Shown here: piece by piece, positions 16,067 through 26,546 of the stretch
Layout: each line of letters starts with the position of its first letter
Numbering within the stretch: position 1 is the stretch's first letter
DNA from: Thermaceae bacterium
GTDB lineage: Bacteria > Deinococcota > Deinococci > Deinococcales > Marinithermaceae
Reading direction: 5' to 3'
Assembly: GCA_026985615.1 (NCBI GenBank)
Contig: JALSQD010000050.1
Coordinates: 1-33,644 of the forward strand
DNA: 33,644 nucleotides
Notes under the pieces: model-generated
The model's input: only the letters and a program-made list of their open reading frames with translations
What the model was told of the DNA's origin: nothing
The model's database searches: none
Position numbers and translations under genes: made by a program

Positions 16067-17782
16067 CTAAGCCCACTGATTTCGGTACATCTCCACCACT
16101 TCCTTGGTGGTGGTCGCCTCCTCGGGGCTCTTGTCGTCGCGATAGCGGACGAAGCGGGGAAACCGCAGCGCCAGGCCGCGGCCTTCCCGAACGGCGCCAA
16201 AGGCGCAGGTGTGGCCCGGGCTGAGGGTGATCTCCTGGGCCTCGACCTCGACGACCAGCGCCGGGTCGAACCAGACGTCGGGCTCGAGCAGCGACCAGAC
16301 GCGTGGGTGCCGCTCCTCGCGCCGGTAGGGCTCGAGCCTCCGGGGCAACACCTCGTTCAGGTCCTCGTCGCTGAACCCCGAACCCACTTTGGTCAGCGTC
16401 TCGAAGCGGTCTTCATCCGAGTTGTAGGCCGCCGCCAGCAGCGAACCGTAGCTGCCGGCCCGCTTTCCTCGGCCCAGCCAGGCGCCGACGACCACCAGGT
16501 CGAGGGTGTCGGAGAGCTTGCCGGCGATGCCGCGTTTGTACTTGACCCACTTGAAGCCACGCTTGCCGGCCTCGTACTCGCCGTCGGGCTTCTTACAAAC
16601 GAGCCCCTCGCACCCCGCCTCGATGGAGGCGTCGAAGAACTGGACCAGCTCCCCGGTCGTTTCGATGAAATGCTTGGTGGAAAGCTCGAGCCGCTCGTGG
16701 GGCCGGAACCACCGCTCCAGCTCCTGGCGGCGTTCGGTGTAGGGCCGGTCGATGAGCGCCTTGTCGGCATGGTAGAGGATTTCGAAGACGAAGCCTTTAA
16801 CGGGGTATTTCTCCAAAAGCTCGGGTGTCAGGTGCTTGACCTTGCGGTTGAGGACGTTCTGGAAGGGGCGCATCTCGCCGGTAACCGGGTCCACCACCAC
16901 CGCCTCGGCCTCGATGATGAAAGGCTCCTTCTGCACCTCATCAAGTGCCTCCAGCAGGTCGGGGTACTGGTGGGTGATGTTTTCCAGCCGCCGCGAGTAG
17001 ACCCAGAAGCGCTGGCCGTCGAAGTGAACCTGCACCCGCTCGCCGTCGTACTTGTGCTCGGCGAAGTGGGGACCCAGCTTTTCCATGATCTGCTCGGGGC
17101 CCGCGAGCCGCTCAGCCAGCATCATCCGCACCGGCTTGCCCACCTCGAGCTTCACCGCCCGCAGCGCTTCCTCGCCCTCGATCGCCAGCCGGGCAACGTA
17201 GGCCAGGTCCGACGTCAGGTTGTAGGCCCGCTCCAAAAGCGGCTTCTTGTCGCGGTCGCCCAAGAAGGCCAGCGCCAGCGCCTCCAGCACGGTCGCGTCG
17301 CCCACGCCCAGGCGCAGCCGCCCGGTCACGGTGCGCAGGATCACCGCTGCCTCCTCGGGGCTCGCCGCCGTCAGCAGCCGCGCCAGCCGCTCGCGCTTGC
17401 GCAGTTGGGAACCCTTGCCCGAGTCCTCGGCGATGGCCCTGAGTTCGTCGTAGACCTGCCTGACCGTCAGGCCGCCCTCGCGCTCGGGCAGCACCTCGCG
17501 GGCGTAGGCGCCGATGTCGCCTTTCTCCTTGACGGCGCGCGCCACCTCCGCCTCGTCCCTGCCCAGCACCAGCGCCAGCACCTTGGCCGCCTCCTTCTCG
17601 GCCACGCCGAACTCGAGCCCCTCGAACTCCGGGGCCACCCGCCCCTGAAGCAGCAGCACCGCCAGCGGGACCTCCTCGGGCGGTAGCTCGCGAAAGGCCT
17701 CGGCCAGCATCTTCACCATGGTGAGGCGCGAGCTGGCCCGCTCCACCTTGAGCAGCGTCGCGACGAACCTGCGGAAGGTCAT
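16067..17782 (-). CDS. ATP-dependent DNA ligase, archaeal type
   Basis: Seals nicks through a covalent lysine-AMP. The 571 residues match the length and domain order of archaeal replicative ligases (and the related mycobacterial LigB group). There is an N-terminal DNA-binding domain with GSQLRKRERLARLLTAASP and LRLGVGDATVLEALALAF. The adenylation domain has HKYDGERVQVH (catalytic Lys244), EAEAVVVD and GCEGLVCKKP, and KWVKYKR follows. The C-terminal OB fold ends in FPRFVRYRDDKSPEEATTTKEV, as in archaeal enzymes. ATG at 17782 has AAGGAGG 6 nt ahead; the longer open frame upstream is rejected because it crosses the divergent promoter and tsaB. Bacteria normally rely on NAD-dependent LigA, so this is an additional, probably horizontally acquired repair ligase. 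No Ku gene is nearby. Confidence 0.93.
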   Translation of the reverse strand: MTFRRFVATLLKVERASSRLTMVKMLAEAFRELPPEEVPLAVLLLQGRVAPEFEGLEFGVAEKEAAKVLALVLGRDEAEVARAVKEKGDIGAYAREVLPEREGGLTVRQVYDELRAIAEDSGKGSQLRKRERLARLLTAASPEEAAVILRTVTGRLRLGVGDATVLEALALAFLGDRDKKPLLERAYNLTSDLAYVARLAIEGEEALRAVKLEVGKPVRMMLAERLAGPEQIMEKLGPHFAEHKYDGERVQVHFDGQRFWVYSRRLENITHQYPDLLEALDEVQKEPFIIEAEAVVVDPVTGEMRPFQNVLNRKVKHLTPELLEKYPVKGFVFEILYHADKALIDRPYTERRQELERWFRPHERLELSTKHFIETTGELVQFFDASIEAGCEGLVCKKPDGEYEAGKRGFKWVKYKRGIAGKLSDTLDLVVVGAWLGRGKRAGSYGSLLAAAYNSDEDRFETLTKVGSGFSDEDLNEVLPRRLEPYRREERHPRVWSLLEPDVWFDPALVVEVEAQEITLSPGHTCAFGAVREGRGLALRFPRFVRYRDDKSPEEATTTKEVVEMYRNQWA

Positions 17783-17800
17783 GGAACGCCTCCTTACTTC

Positions 17801-17828
17801 CAAGTCTAGCGCCGGAGCGCTAGACTTG
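17801..17828. promoter_or_regulatory. symmetric divergent promoter of ligase and tsaB
   Basis: Bases 17801-17812 are a perfect 12-bp inverted repeat of 17817-17828 around CGGA. Each arm contains TAGACT: plus strand 17821-17826, 6 nt before the tsaB GTG; minus strand 17808-17803, about 20 nt before the ligase ATG. The same palindrome can therefore present a -10 to both genes or act as an operator. Confidence 0.65.
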
Positions 17829-17832
17829 GGCC

Positions 17833-18336
17833 GTGAACGCGCTGGCGCTGGACACCGCCACCCCCTACCTGGTGCTGGGTACCCTTCATAGCGAGCGAAC
17901 CCTGCGGCGGGGACGCGCCCACGCCGAAACCCTGGTGGGCGACCTGGAGAACTTTCTCGTCTGGAGCGGCGTGGAGCCGGCGGAGCTCGACCTGATCGTG
18001 GTGGGCGAAGGCCCGGGCTCCTATACCGGCCTGCGCGTGGGGCTCGCGACCGCCACCGCCCTCGCGCGCGCCTGGGACCTGCCGCTGGTGGGGGTTCCCA
18101 CGCTGGAAGCGGTGGCCACCCCTCCACAGGGCGCGCAGGTGGTCTGGCCCTCGCGCAACCGCTTCGGCTACGTGCTCGACCGCCCGGGCGCACCCGCGCG
18201 CAAGGAGGCGCTTGAAGCGCTCGCAGACGCCGACTGCCGCGTCTGGGCCGCCCCACCCTCGGGCCGGCGGCTCGCTCGCATTGGCCTCGAAGCCTGGTAT
18301 TCGGGCCGCAAAGGCGCCGAACCGCGCTATCTTTGA
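17833..18336 (+). CDS. tsaB: tRNA threonylcarbamoyladenosine biosynthesis protein TsaB
   Basis: TsaB is the non-catalytic dimerisation partner of TsaD in forming t6A37 of ANN-decoding tRNAs. The N-terminal ASKHA fold is evident: ALALDTATPYLVLG (3-16), HAETLV and the hallmark GPGSYTGLRVGLATATALA (about 60-78). At 167 residues it is shorter than the E. coli protein (about 230), the shortfall being in the second half. The start is a GTG with no Shine-Dalgarno, 6 nt behind TAGACT, indicating a leaderless mRNA. It diverges from the ligase gene. No tsaD, tsaE or rimI gene is adjacent. Confidence 0.9.
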   Translation: MNALALDTATPYLVLGTLHSERTLRRGRAHAETLVGDLENFLVWSGVEPAELDLIVVGEGPGSYTGLRVGLATATALARAWDLPLVGVPTLEAVATPPQGAQVVWPSRNRFGYVLDRPGAPARKEALEALADADCRVWAAPPSGRRLARIGLEAWYSGRKGAEPRYL

Positions 18337-18390
18337 AGCGACCAACACCGGCCCAGGGCGCCAGTTCCCCATCTCCTCATCATGCACTGG

Positions 18391-18396
18391 TAGTAT
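18391..18396 (+). promoter_or_regulatory. -10 of a leaderless promoter for the DUF3352-like gene
   Basis: TAGTAT ends 6 nt before the ATG at 18403. No convincing -35. Confidence 0.5.
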
Positions 18397-18402
18397 GGAG
18401 CC

Positions 18403-19923
18403 ATGATGCGCAAGCCCTTCCTTTCTTTGGTTTTCGTAGGTGTGCTCCTCCTCTCCGCCGCTCTAGCGCAAAGCCTGCCGGCGCTCACCCCGCCCGGCGC
18501 GGCCGGAGGGGTGTATACCCGCAACCTCGCAATCAAACAGGCCTTCTTCATCAACTTCCAGGCCGAGTGGCGGCGCCTGGGCCTTTCCGACCTCTTCAAG
18601 CGCATGCTCGAACAGGACGGCGAGCTCACCGCCGACGACCTCCAGCTCGCCGGCGAGGTGCTCAACATCGACCTCGTAGGACGCGAAGGCATCCTGGTGG
18701 TCTACCCCAGCGGCGACATCTTCGCGCTCGCCCGCCCCTCGGCCGACCGCGTGGACACGTTCATCGCCCTGCTCAACAAGTCGATGGAGAACCCCATCAC
18801 CCGCAACGGCTGGGTACTCGAGCGCTTCGATGAAGAAGCAGGGGGGATGCCCGGCTACATCGGCCACAACGGCGAGCTTGTGCTCATGGGCTCGGAAGGG
18901 GCCGTGGAGCGCTTCCTGGCTGGTAAGCGGGGGCTCGAGCTCCCCATCGAGGGCGACGTGCTGGCCTGGGTCGAGGGCGAGCCCCTGTGGCCCCTGCTCG
19001 AAGACCCCGCCCTGGGGCTGCCGCCGCGCGTGGTGGACAGCATCAAGACCTTCGGCAGCTACGCTTTCGGCATGACCATCGAGGCCGACGGCCTGCACAC
19101 CGCTACCCGCGTCGGCTTCGAGCCGCAGTACGACCCCGAGCTCGCCGCCCTCTTCCTCACCGACGAAACCGCCTGGCCGATCGACGAGCTGCCGCGCGGC
19201 CTGAGCGCCTACAGCGGCGTCTTCGACCTCGCCGCCTTCGGCGACTACGTGACCCGTTACGCCGCCGAGCTGGGGCAGGACTTCTCGCTCGACCTCTCGG
19301 CCTTCGGCAGCCACTTCGCCATGGTGGACGCTGGGGCCGCCAGCCCCGAGGAGGCCCTGCAGAACCCGACGGGCAACCTGCTCTTCGTCTTCGAGGCGCG
19401 CGATCCGCTGACGGCCGAGGTCACCCTGCTTACCTGGTTCCAGATGCTCGCCGGCTTCGCCACGCCCGAAGGAACGGGCGGCTTCCAGGTGAACGAGGTG
19501 GACATGGGCGGCCTTCCAGGTAAGGAGATCGCGGTGGGAATGCTCGGCACCTTCTACCTCGTTAGCGACGGCAACCGCCTTTACCTGGCCACCTCCGAGC
19601 GCGCGGCCGACTTGATCGGCGGCCCCACCTTCGCCGAGGACCCCGACTACCGCCGCCTCGCCGAGACCTACCTGCCCGGCGCGGCCTCGGGGCTCAGCTA
19701 CGGCAACAACCGCGAGTCCCTCAAGCAGGCGGCCCAGCTGCTACCCTTCATGATGATGCAGTCGGTGGAAGACCCCGAGGTCCAGGCCATGCTCTACGAG
19801 TTCTCCGACAAGTTCTCGCAGTTCCTCGACTTCGTGGCCGACCACCTGGGCGCAAGCGCGGGCTATCAGATGCGCCGGGGTAACACCCTCGAGGGCCACG
19901 GTCTGCTGGAGGTGGCTTGGTAA
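18403..19923 (+). CDS. exported protein, DUF3352-like
   Basis: A 506-residue secreted or periplasmic protein. Residues 1-22 form a signal peptide (MMRKP, then FLSLVFVGVLLLSAALAQS, cleavage probably after ALA). The mature part has repeated alternating alpha/beta segments with pairs such as VERFLAGKRGLELP and LYLATSERAADLIGG, the pattern seen in DUF3352 proteins, whose function is unknown. No lipobox cysteine or catalytic motif is seen. The vWA gene downstream starts inside its last codons, so the two are co-translated and may work together at the envelope. The family assignment is tentative. Confidence 0.7.
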   Translation: MMRKPFLSLVFVGVLLLSAALAQSLPALTPPGAAGGVYTRNLAIKQAFFINFQAEWRRLGLSDLFKRMLEQDGELTADDLQLAGEVLNIDLVGREGILVVYPSGDIFALARPSADRVDTFIALLNKSMENPITRNGWVLERFDEEAGGMPGYIGHNGELVLMGSEGAVERFLAGKRGLELPIEGDVLAWVEGEPLWPLLEDPALGLPPRVVDSIKTFGSYAFGMTIEADGLHTATRVGFEPQYDPELAALFLTDETAWPIDELPRGLSAYSGVFDLAAFGDYVTRYAAELGQDFSLDLSAFGSHFAMVDAGAASPEEALQNPTGNLLFVFEARDPLTAEVTLLTWFQMLAGFATPEGTGGFQVNEVDMGGLPGKEIAVGMLGTFYLVSDGNRLYLATSERAADLIGGPTFAEDPDYRRLAETYLPGAASGLSYGNNRESLKQAAQLLPFMMMQSVEDPEVQAMLYEFSDKFSQFLDFVADHLGASAGYQMRRGNTLEGHGLLEVAW

Positions 19924-21356
19924 CGTTCGAACGTCCGGCGCTCCTGCTGCTGGGGCTCCTGCTGGGCTGGGTCTACTGGATCTACGCCCGCCAGCGCCCG
20001 CCGCTCGTACCCGCGGCGGGCGTCTGGCTGCTGCAAAAGAGCGGGGCCAGGGGACGGCACCGGCGTCGCCTCGACCTGCGGCTCGCGCTGCTGCTGCTCG
20101 CGGGCGCGCTCACCGTGCTGGCGCTCGCCGGCCCCACCCGCCCTCAGAGGCGGCCGAGCGAGCTCGTGGTAGTCGTGGACGCCAGCGCCTCGATGGCGGC
20201 CCGGGACGCCGCCGGCAAGAGCCGCGTGGAGCGGGCGCGAGAGCAGGTGCGGCCCTGGCTCGAGGCCGCGGACCGCGCTGTGGTGGTGCGCGCCGGGGTC
20301 GAGGTACGCGCCTGGGGTCCGGCGTCCGGCGATGCGCTGCTCGCGCACGCCGAGCCCTGGACTGCAGGGGCCTCGAGCGCACAGCTCGAAGCGGCAATCC
20401 AGGAGGGGCGCCGCCTCCTCCCCGGCGCGGCGGTGCTGGTGGTGGGGGACGCCGACCCGGGACTCGAGGGGGTGGCCTTCCTCGACGTCGCCGGGAACGA
20501 GCCCAACGCGGGGCTGACCGCGCTCACGGGAGACTTTGCCGCCGTCTACAACGCCGGCCCCGGGCCGTGGCGGGGCGAGCTGACCGTGGAGGGCGAACGC
20601 CAGAGCCTGAATGTGCCGCCGGGGCGCTTCGCCACCGCAACCCTCAAGCGCGACGCAGCCCGGCTCAAAGCCGCCTTGAGCGGAGACGACGCGCTCGCGC
20701 TCGATCAGCAAGCCTTCTGGCGCGAGAGCCGGCCCAGGGTGGCGCTTGAGCTGGAAAGCGAGGCCGTGGCCCGGGCGCTGGCGGTGCTCGGCGCGCGGCG
20801 CACCCGGACAGCGGCCGCCGACGGCCGCGTGGTCGCGGGCACGCCCCCGCGCGAACCGGCCGCGCTGCCCACGCTCTACTTCGCCACCGAGACGCAGGGC
20901 GAGGCCCTCGTCTCCGACGTGGACCCCACCCACCCGCTAACGCGCGGGGTCGAGCTGCAGGGACAGCGACTGCCCGTACCTGCACCGCCGCCGGGCGGAT
21001 GGCGCGCGATCGTGCGCGCGGCGGACGGCCGGGGGCTGGTCTACGCGCGCGGTGGCGAGCTCTACCTTCCCCCGGCGGAGGCGCTGGCGCGGCAGCCGGC
21101 CTTCGTCGTGCTGCTTTACAACTGGCTCGAGCCCCTGCGCGCGGGGCCCGCACCGTTGCATGCGGGCGAGCGGCCCGGTTTCACCCCCACCGGCGCCCGC
21201 AGCCTCCTCAGCTACGCCGAGACCAACCTCCCCCGCCCCCAGGGCAACCGCCTGAACGACGTGCTGGGTAGGCGCTCTCCCGCCCCCTGGCTCGCGCTCC
21301 TAGCCGCGCTGACCCTGGTGGGGGCCGATCGTCTCCGCCGCCAGGCGGTAGGCTAA
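19917..21356 (+). CDS. BatA-like membrane protein with vWA domain
   Basis: A 479-residue protein with the layout of BatA and related MoxR-partner proteins. There are two N-terminal membrane segments (about 9-24 and 56-72) with a short loop containing PAAGVWLLQKSG. A von Willebrand A domain follows with a complete MIDAS start DASAS (88-92), then a long periplasm-type region, and a final membrane helix (about 457-471). The probable start is TTG at 19917, with GGAGG 4 nt upstream, overlapping the previous stop by 7 bp. It is likely the vWA partner of the MoxR/DUF58 pair at 12.1-13.8 kb, although 6 kb now separate them. Confidence 0.8.
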   Translation: MVTFERPALLLLGLLLGWVYWIYARQRPPLVPAAGVWLLQKSGARGRHRRRLDLRLALLLLAGALTVLALAGPTRPQRRPSELVVVVDASASMAARDAAGKSRVERAREQVRPWLEAADRAVVVRAGVEVRAWGPASGDALLAHAEPWTAGASSAQLEAAIQEGRRLLPGAAVLVVGDADPGLEGVAFLDVAGNEPNAGLTALTGDFAAVYNAGPGPWRGELTVEGERQSLNVPPGRFATATLKRDAARLKAALSGDDALALDQQAFWRESRPRVALELESEAVARALAVLGARRTRTAAADGRVVAGTPPREPAALPTLYFATETQGEALVSDVDPTHPLTRGVELQGQRLPVPAPPPGGWRAIVRAADGRGLVYARGGELYLPPAEALARQPAFVVLLYNWLEPLRAGPAPLHAGERPGFTPTGARSLLSYAETNLPRPQGNRLNDVLGRRSPAPWLALLAALTLVGADRLRRQAVG

Positions 21357-21360
21357 GACC

Positions 21361-21816
21361 ATGCTCTATCGCTTCCTCGAAGAACCCGACTTCGAACCCC
21401 TCGAAAAGCTGGAGCGCCGCCTCGCCCCCGAGCGTTCCAAGCACGGTTACCGGGCCACGCCGGCCTCGCTGCGCTACTACAGCCGCACCCGCCACAGCTT
21501 CGTCGCCGAAGAGGACGGCGAGCTCCACGGCTTCCTGCTGGCCCAGGCGGTGTGGCAGGGCGACCGCGCCACCGTCCTCGTCACCCGCGCGCTCGCCGAT
21601 GACCCGGAAACGCTCGAAGGGCTGCTGCGCGCACTCGTGAAGTCGGCCTACGACGCCGCCGCCTACGAGGTGGCCCTGCTCGTCGACCCCGAGGAGGACC
21701 CGACCCTGGCGCGCGCGGCCCAGGCCACAGGCCTGGCCGACAGCAAGCGCCGCCTCTTCGCACGCGTGCTCGGCGCACGCGGAAACCGCGAGGGCCCGGA
21801 GTATGTGCTCGGCTGA
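21361..21816 (+). CDS. DUF1999-like (GNAT-fold) protein
   Basis: A 151-residue cytoplasmic protein starting 4 nt after the vWA gene. The layout (Tyr/Arg-rich N-terminus MLYRFLEEPDFEPLEKLERR, a central HSFVAEEDGELHGFLLAQAVW beta region and LLRALVKSAYDAAAYEVALLV) resembles the DUF1999 proteins known from Thermus, which adopt an N-acetyltransferase (GNAT) fold. The usual acetyl-CoA pyrophosphate loop is not obvious, so activity is doubtful. TAGGCT lies 6 nt before the ATG, but it overlaps the preceding stop and may be chance. Function unknown. Confidence 0.65.
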   Translation: MLYRFLEEPDFEPLEKLERRLAPERSKHGYRATPASLRYYSRTRHSFVAEEDGELHGFLLAQAVWQGDRATVLVTRALADDPETLEGLLRALVKSAYDAAAYEVALLVDPEEDPTLARAAQATGLADSKRRLFARVLGARGNREGPEYVLG

Positions 21817-21825
21817 GCGATTGCG

Positions 21826-21831
21826 TAGAAT
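21826..21831 (+). promoter_or_regulatory. -10 of a leaderless promoter for the HMA-like gene
   Basis: TAGAAT ends 6 nt before the ATG at 21838. No Shine-Dalgarno is present. Confidence 0.5.
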
Positions 21832-21837
21832 ATCGCT

Positions 21838-22050
21838 ATGATGAACCGGATCATGCTCGGGATCCAAGGGGTGGAGGACGAGGCGCAGATGGAGAAGGTG
21901 GTCGCCGCGCTCGCGCGGCAGAAGGGCGTGCTCAAGACCGAGGTGCAGCAACTGGGCCAGGTGACTGTCGAGTACGACCCGCACCGCCTGACCGTCATGG
22001 ACCTCATTCGCGCCGTGCGCGAGGAGGGTTTCCTGGCGGGCATGTTATAG
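21838..22050 (+). CDS. heavy-metal-associated (HMA) fold protein lacking CXXC
   Basis: A 70-residue protein with the size and beta-alpha-beta-beta-alpha-beta pattern of copper chaperones: IMLGIQGV, a helix AQMEKVVAALARQKGV, the strand LKTEVQQLGQVTVEYDP, then LTVMDLIRAVREEGF. In the family the first loop carries MxCxxC. Here it reads GVEDEAQ, and the protein contains no cysteine at all. It is therefore unlikely to carry copper in the usual way and may be a regulatory or protein-interaction module. It is followed by acnA after about 100 bp. Confidence 0.75.
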   Translation: MMNRIMLGIQGVEDEAQMEKVVAALARQKGVLKTEVQQLGQVTVEYDPHRLTVMDLIRAVREEGFLAGML

Positions 22051-22147
22051 TAAGGGTTGCTGAGCGGGGCGCACCCGGTTCGGTACAAACCACCCCACAA
22101 CCGATCCGTTCGAAGCCGCGTCGTATTGGCGCGGGAAAGGAGCGCAC

Positions 22148-24853
<2,706 letters not shown>

Positions 24854-24870
24854 GCCGCGCCCGCAGCGGA

Positions 24871-24900
24871 CCGGCGGCCCCGGGGCCGCCGGTCTTTTTT
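24871..24900 (+). terminator. intrinsic terminator of acnA
   Basis: Two perfectly complementary 11-bp GC arms (24871-24881 and 24882-24892) are followed by TCTTTTTT (24893-24900), 17 nt after the acnA stop. Confidence 0.92.
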
Positions 24901-24901
24901 G

Positions 24902-24907
24902 TAAGCT
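24902..24907 (+). promoter_or_regulatory. -10 of a near-leaderless guaD promoter
   Basis: TAAGCT directly follows the acnA terminator and ends 7 nt before the GTG start; the gap GGGGAGC is also purine-rich. Confidence 0.45.
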
Positions 24908-24914
24908 GGGGAGC

Positions 24915-26216
24915 GTGATTCTTCGTGCTTCCCTCTTGCACGCGACCGGGAAGGAGCTCCTGGAGGCCCGGCTCGAAGCCATCGGCGACGGCGGCATCTA
25001 TCTGGAAGGCGGGCGCATCGCCGACACCGGCCCCTTCGCGGAGGTGCGCGCGCGCCACCCCGAAGCGCCCGTACGGCGGCTCGCGGGCGGGCTGCTCCTG
25101 CCCGGCTTCGTGGACGCGCACGTCCACTACCCCCAGACTGGCGTCATCGGCGCTCTGGGGCTCGACCTGCTCGACTGGCTCGAGCGGGTGACCCTACCAG
25201 CGGAGGCGCGCTTCGCCGACGCGGCCTACGCCCGCCGCGAGGCGCGCACCTTTTTGCGGGCGCTCGTGGGCAGCGGCACCACCCGCGCCCTCGTCTTTGG
25301 CAGCCACTACGCTCCCGCGCAGGCGGCGCTCTTCGAGGAGGCGGAGGCGCTGGGTTTTCCGCTCACCAGCGGCCTGGCTACCGGCGACCGCAACCTGCGC
25401 AGCGAGCTGCATACCACCCCCGAACGCGCCTACGAGGAGAACCAGGCGCTCATCGAACGCTTCCACGGAAAGAACGGCCTGCGTTACGCGGTGACACCCC
25501 GCTTCGCGCTCGCCGCCAGCGAAGCGCTGCTGGAGGTGAGCGGCGCCCTGCTGCGCGCGCACCCCGACCTGCACTTCCAGACCCACCTGAACGAGAACCC
25601 GCGCGAAATCGAAGCGGTGGCCCGCCTCTTCCCCGCGGCGCGCGACTACCTCGACGTCTACGACCGCTTCGGGCTGGTGGGGCCGCGAGCGGTCTTCGCC
25701 CACGATGTGCACCCGAACCCGCGCGAGCTCGAGCGCCTGGCCGCGGCCGCCGCCTGGGTGGCCCACTGCCCCAGCTCCAACGCCTTTTTGGGCTCGGGCC
25801 TCTTCCCCATGCGGACCCACCTCACCGCCGGCGCGCGCTTCGCCTTGGGCAGCGACGTGGGGGCCGGGACGCGCTTTTCGCTGCTGGGTGAGGCGATGGA
25901 CGCTTACAAGACCCAGCGGGTGCGCGAGGACGGCGTGAACCTGTCCGCGGCGGCGCTCTTGTGGCTGGCTACCCGCGCGGGCGCGGCGGCGCTGGCCCAG
26001 GAAGACGAGGCCGGTGGCCTGGAGCCGGGCATGAGCGCCGACCTGGTGTGGCTGAGCCCGCTCCCGAACTCGACGCTCGAGGCGGTGCTGAAGCACGCCG
26101 AGAGCGCCGAGCACGCCACGGGCGCGCTCTTCGCCCTCGCCCGCGAGGCCGAGGTCGCCGCGGTCTGGATCCGCGGGCGGCTCGTCTTCGAGCGCGGTAT
26201 GCTGCAAGCGAAATGA
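24915..26216 (+). CDS. guaD: guanine deaminase
   Basis: Hydrolyses guanine to xanthine and ammonia in purine salvage or catabolism. The 433-residue amidohydrolase has the zinc motif DAHVHYPQ (His69, His71), FQTHLNEN, FAHDVH and the guanine-deaminase signatures HCPSSNAFLGSGLFP and GSDVGAGTRFSLL. The start is a GTG at 24915; the TAAGCT hexamer and a GGGGAG tract precede it. Its stop overlaps the next start in ATGA, so it is coupled to the DUF503 gene. Confidence 0.94.
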   Translation: MILRASLLHATGKELLEARLEAIGDGGIYLEGGRIADTGPFAEVRARHPEAPVRRLAGGLLLPGFVDAHVHYPQTGVIGALGLDLLDWLERVTLPAEARFADAAYARREARTFLRALVGSGTTRALVFGSHYAPAQAALFEEAEALGFPLTSGLATGDRNLRSELHTTPERAYEENQALIERFHGKNGLRYAVTPRFALAASEALLEVSGALLRAHPDLHFQTHLNENPREIEAVARLFPAARDYLDVYDRFGLVGPRAVFAHDVHPNPRELERLAAAAAWVAHCPSSNAFLGSGLFPMRTHLTAGARFALGSDVGAGTRFSLLGEAMDAYKTQRVREDGVNLSAAALLWLATRAGAAALAQEDEAGGLEPGMSADLVWLSPLPNSTLEAVLKHAESAEHATGALFALAREAEVAAVWIRGRLVFERGMLQAK

Positions 26217-26536
26217 ACGCCTACGTGGGCGTCTTTACCGCCCGGCTCGATACCCCCTGGGTGACGAACCTCAAGGAGAAGCGCGCCGTCATCCGGCCCG
26301 TGATGGAGCGCATCAAGGCGCGCTTTCCGGTCTCGGCGGCGCGCGTCGCCGGACTCGACGAGCACGGCTGGGAACTGGTGGGCTTCAGCGTGATCGGCGG
26401 TGACGCCGCCTGGGTGGCCGAGGTGCTCGACGCGGTGGAGCGCTTTTTGCGGGGCTCGGGCGAGTACCGGGTGGTGGTGCTGGCGCGGGAGATCATCGTG
26501 TTCGACGGCACCGTTTCGCCAGAGCTGCCGGGATAG
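26213..26536 (+). CDS. DUF503 family protein (YlxP-like)
   Basis: The 107-residue protein begins MNAYVGVFTARLDTPWVTNL and has the family's KEKRAVIRPVMERIKARFPVSAA core and EYRVVVLAREII C-terminal strand. Members (YlxP of Bacillus) are small ferredoxin-like folds with no settled function, often near translation genes. ATG at 26213 overlaps the guaD stop by 4 bp; the longer open frame upstream lies inside guaD and is rejected. Its stop TAG forms part of the TAGACT hexamer before the next gene. Confidence 0.9.
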   Translation: MNAYVGVFTARLDTPWVTNLKEKRAVIRPVMERIKARFPVSAARVAGLDEHGWELVGFSVIGGDAAWVAEVLDAVERFLRGSGEYRVVVLAREIIVFDGTVSPELPG

Positions 26537-26546
26537 ACTGGAGGGC

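Noticed and set aside
15589..16224. Small open frames in the palindrome-rich gap
   Set aside because: No ribosome-binding site or -10 at the right distance, low-complexity translations, interrupted by hairpins; the last one runs into the ligase gene on the opposite strand.
17783..18256. N-terminal extension of the ligase
   Set aside because: The frame stays open through the divergent promoter and tsaB, but the extension is Arg/Pro/Ala-rich with no family resemblance, and ATG 17782 has an ideal AAGGAGG.
24854..24914. Purine riboswitch upstream of guaD
   Set aside because: The gap is only about 60 bp and is filled by the acnA terminator; no room for an aptamer, and the promoter sits directly at the start codon.
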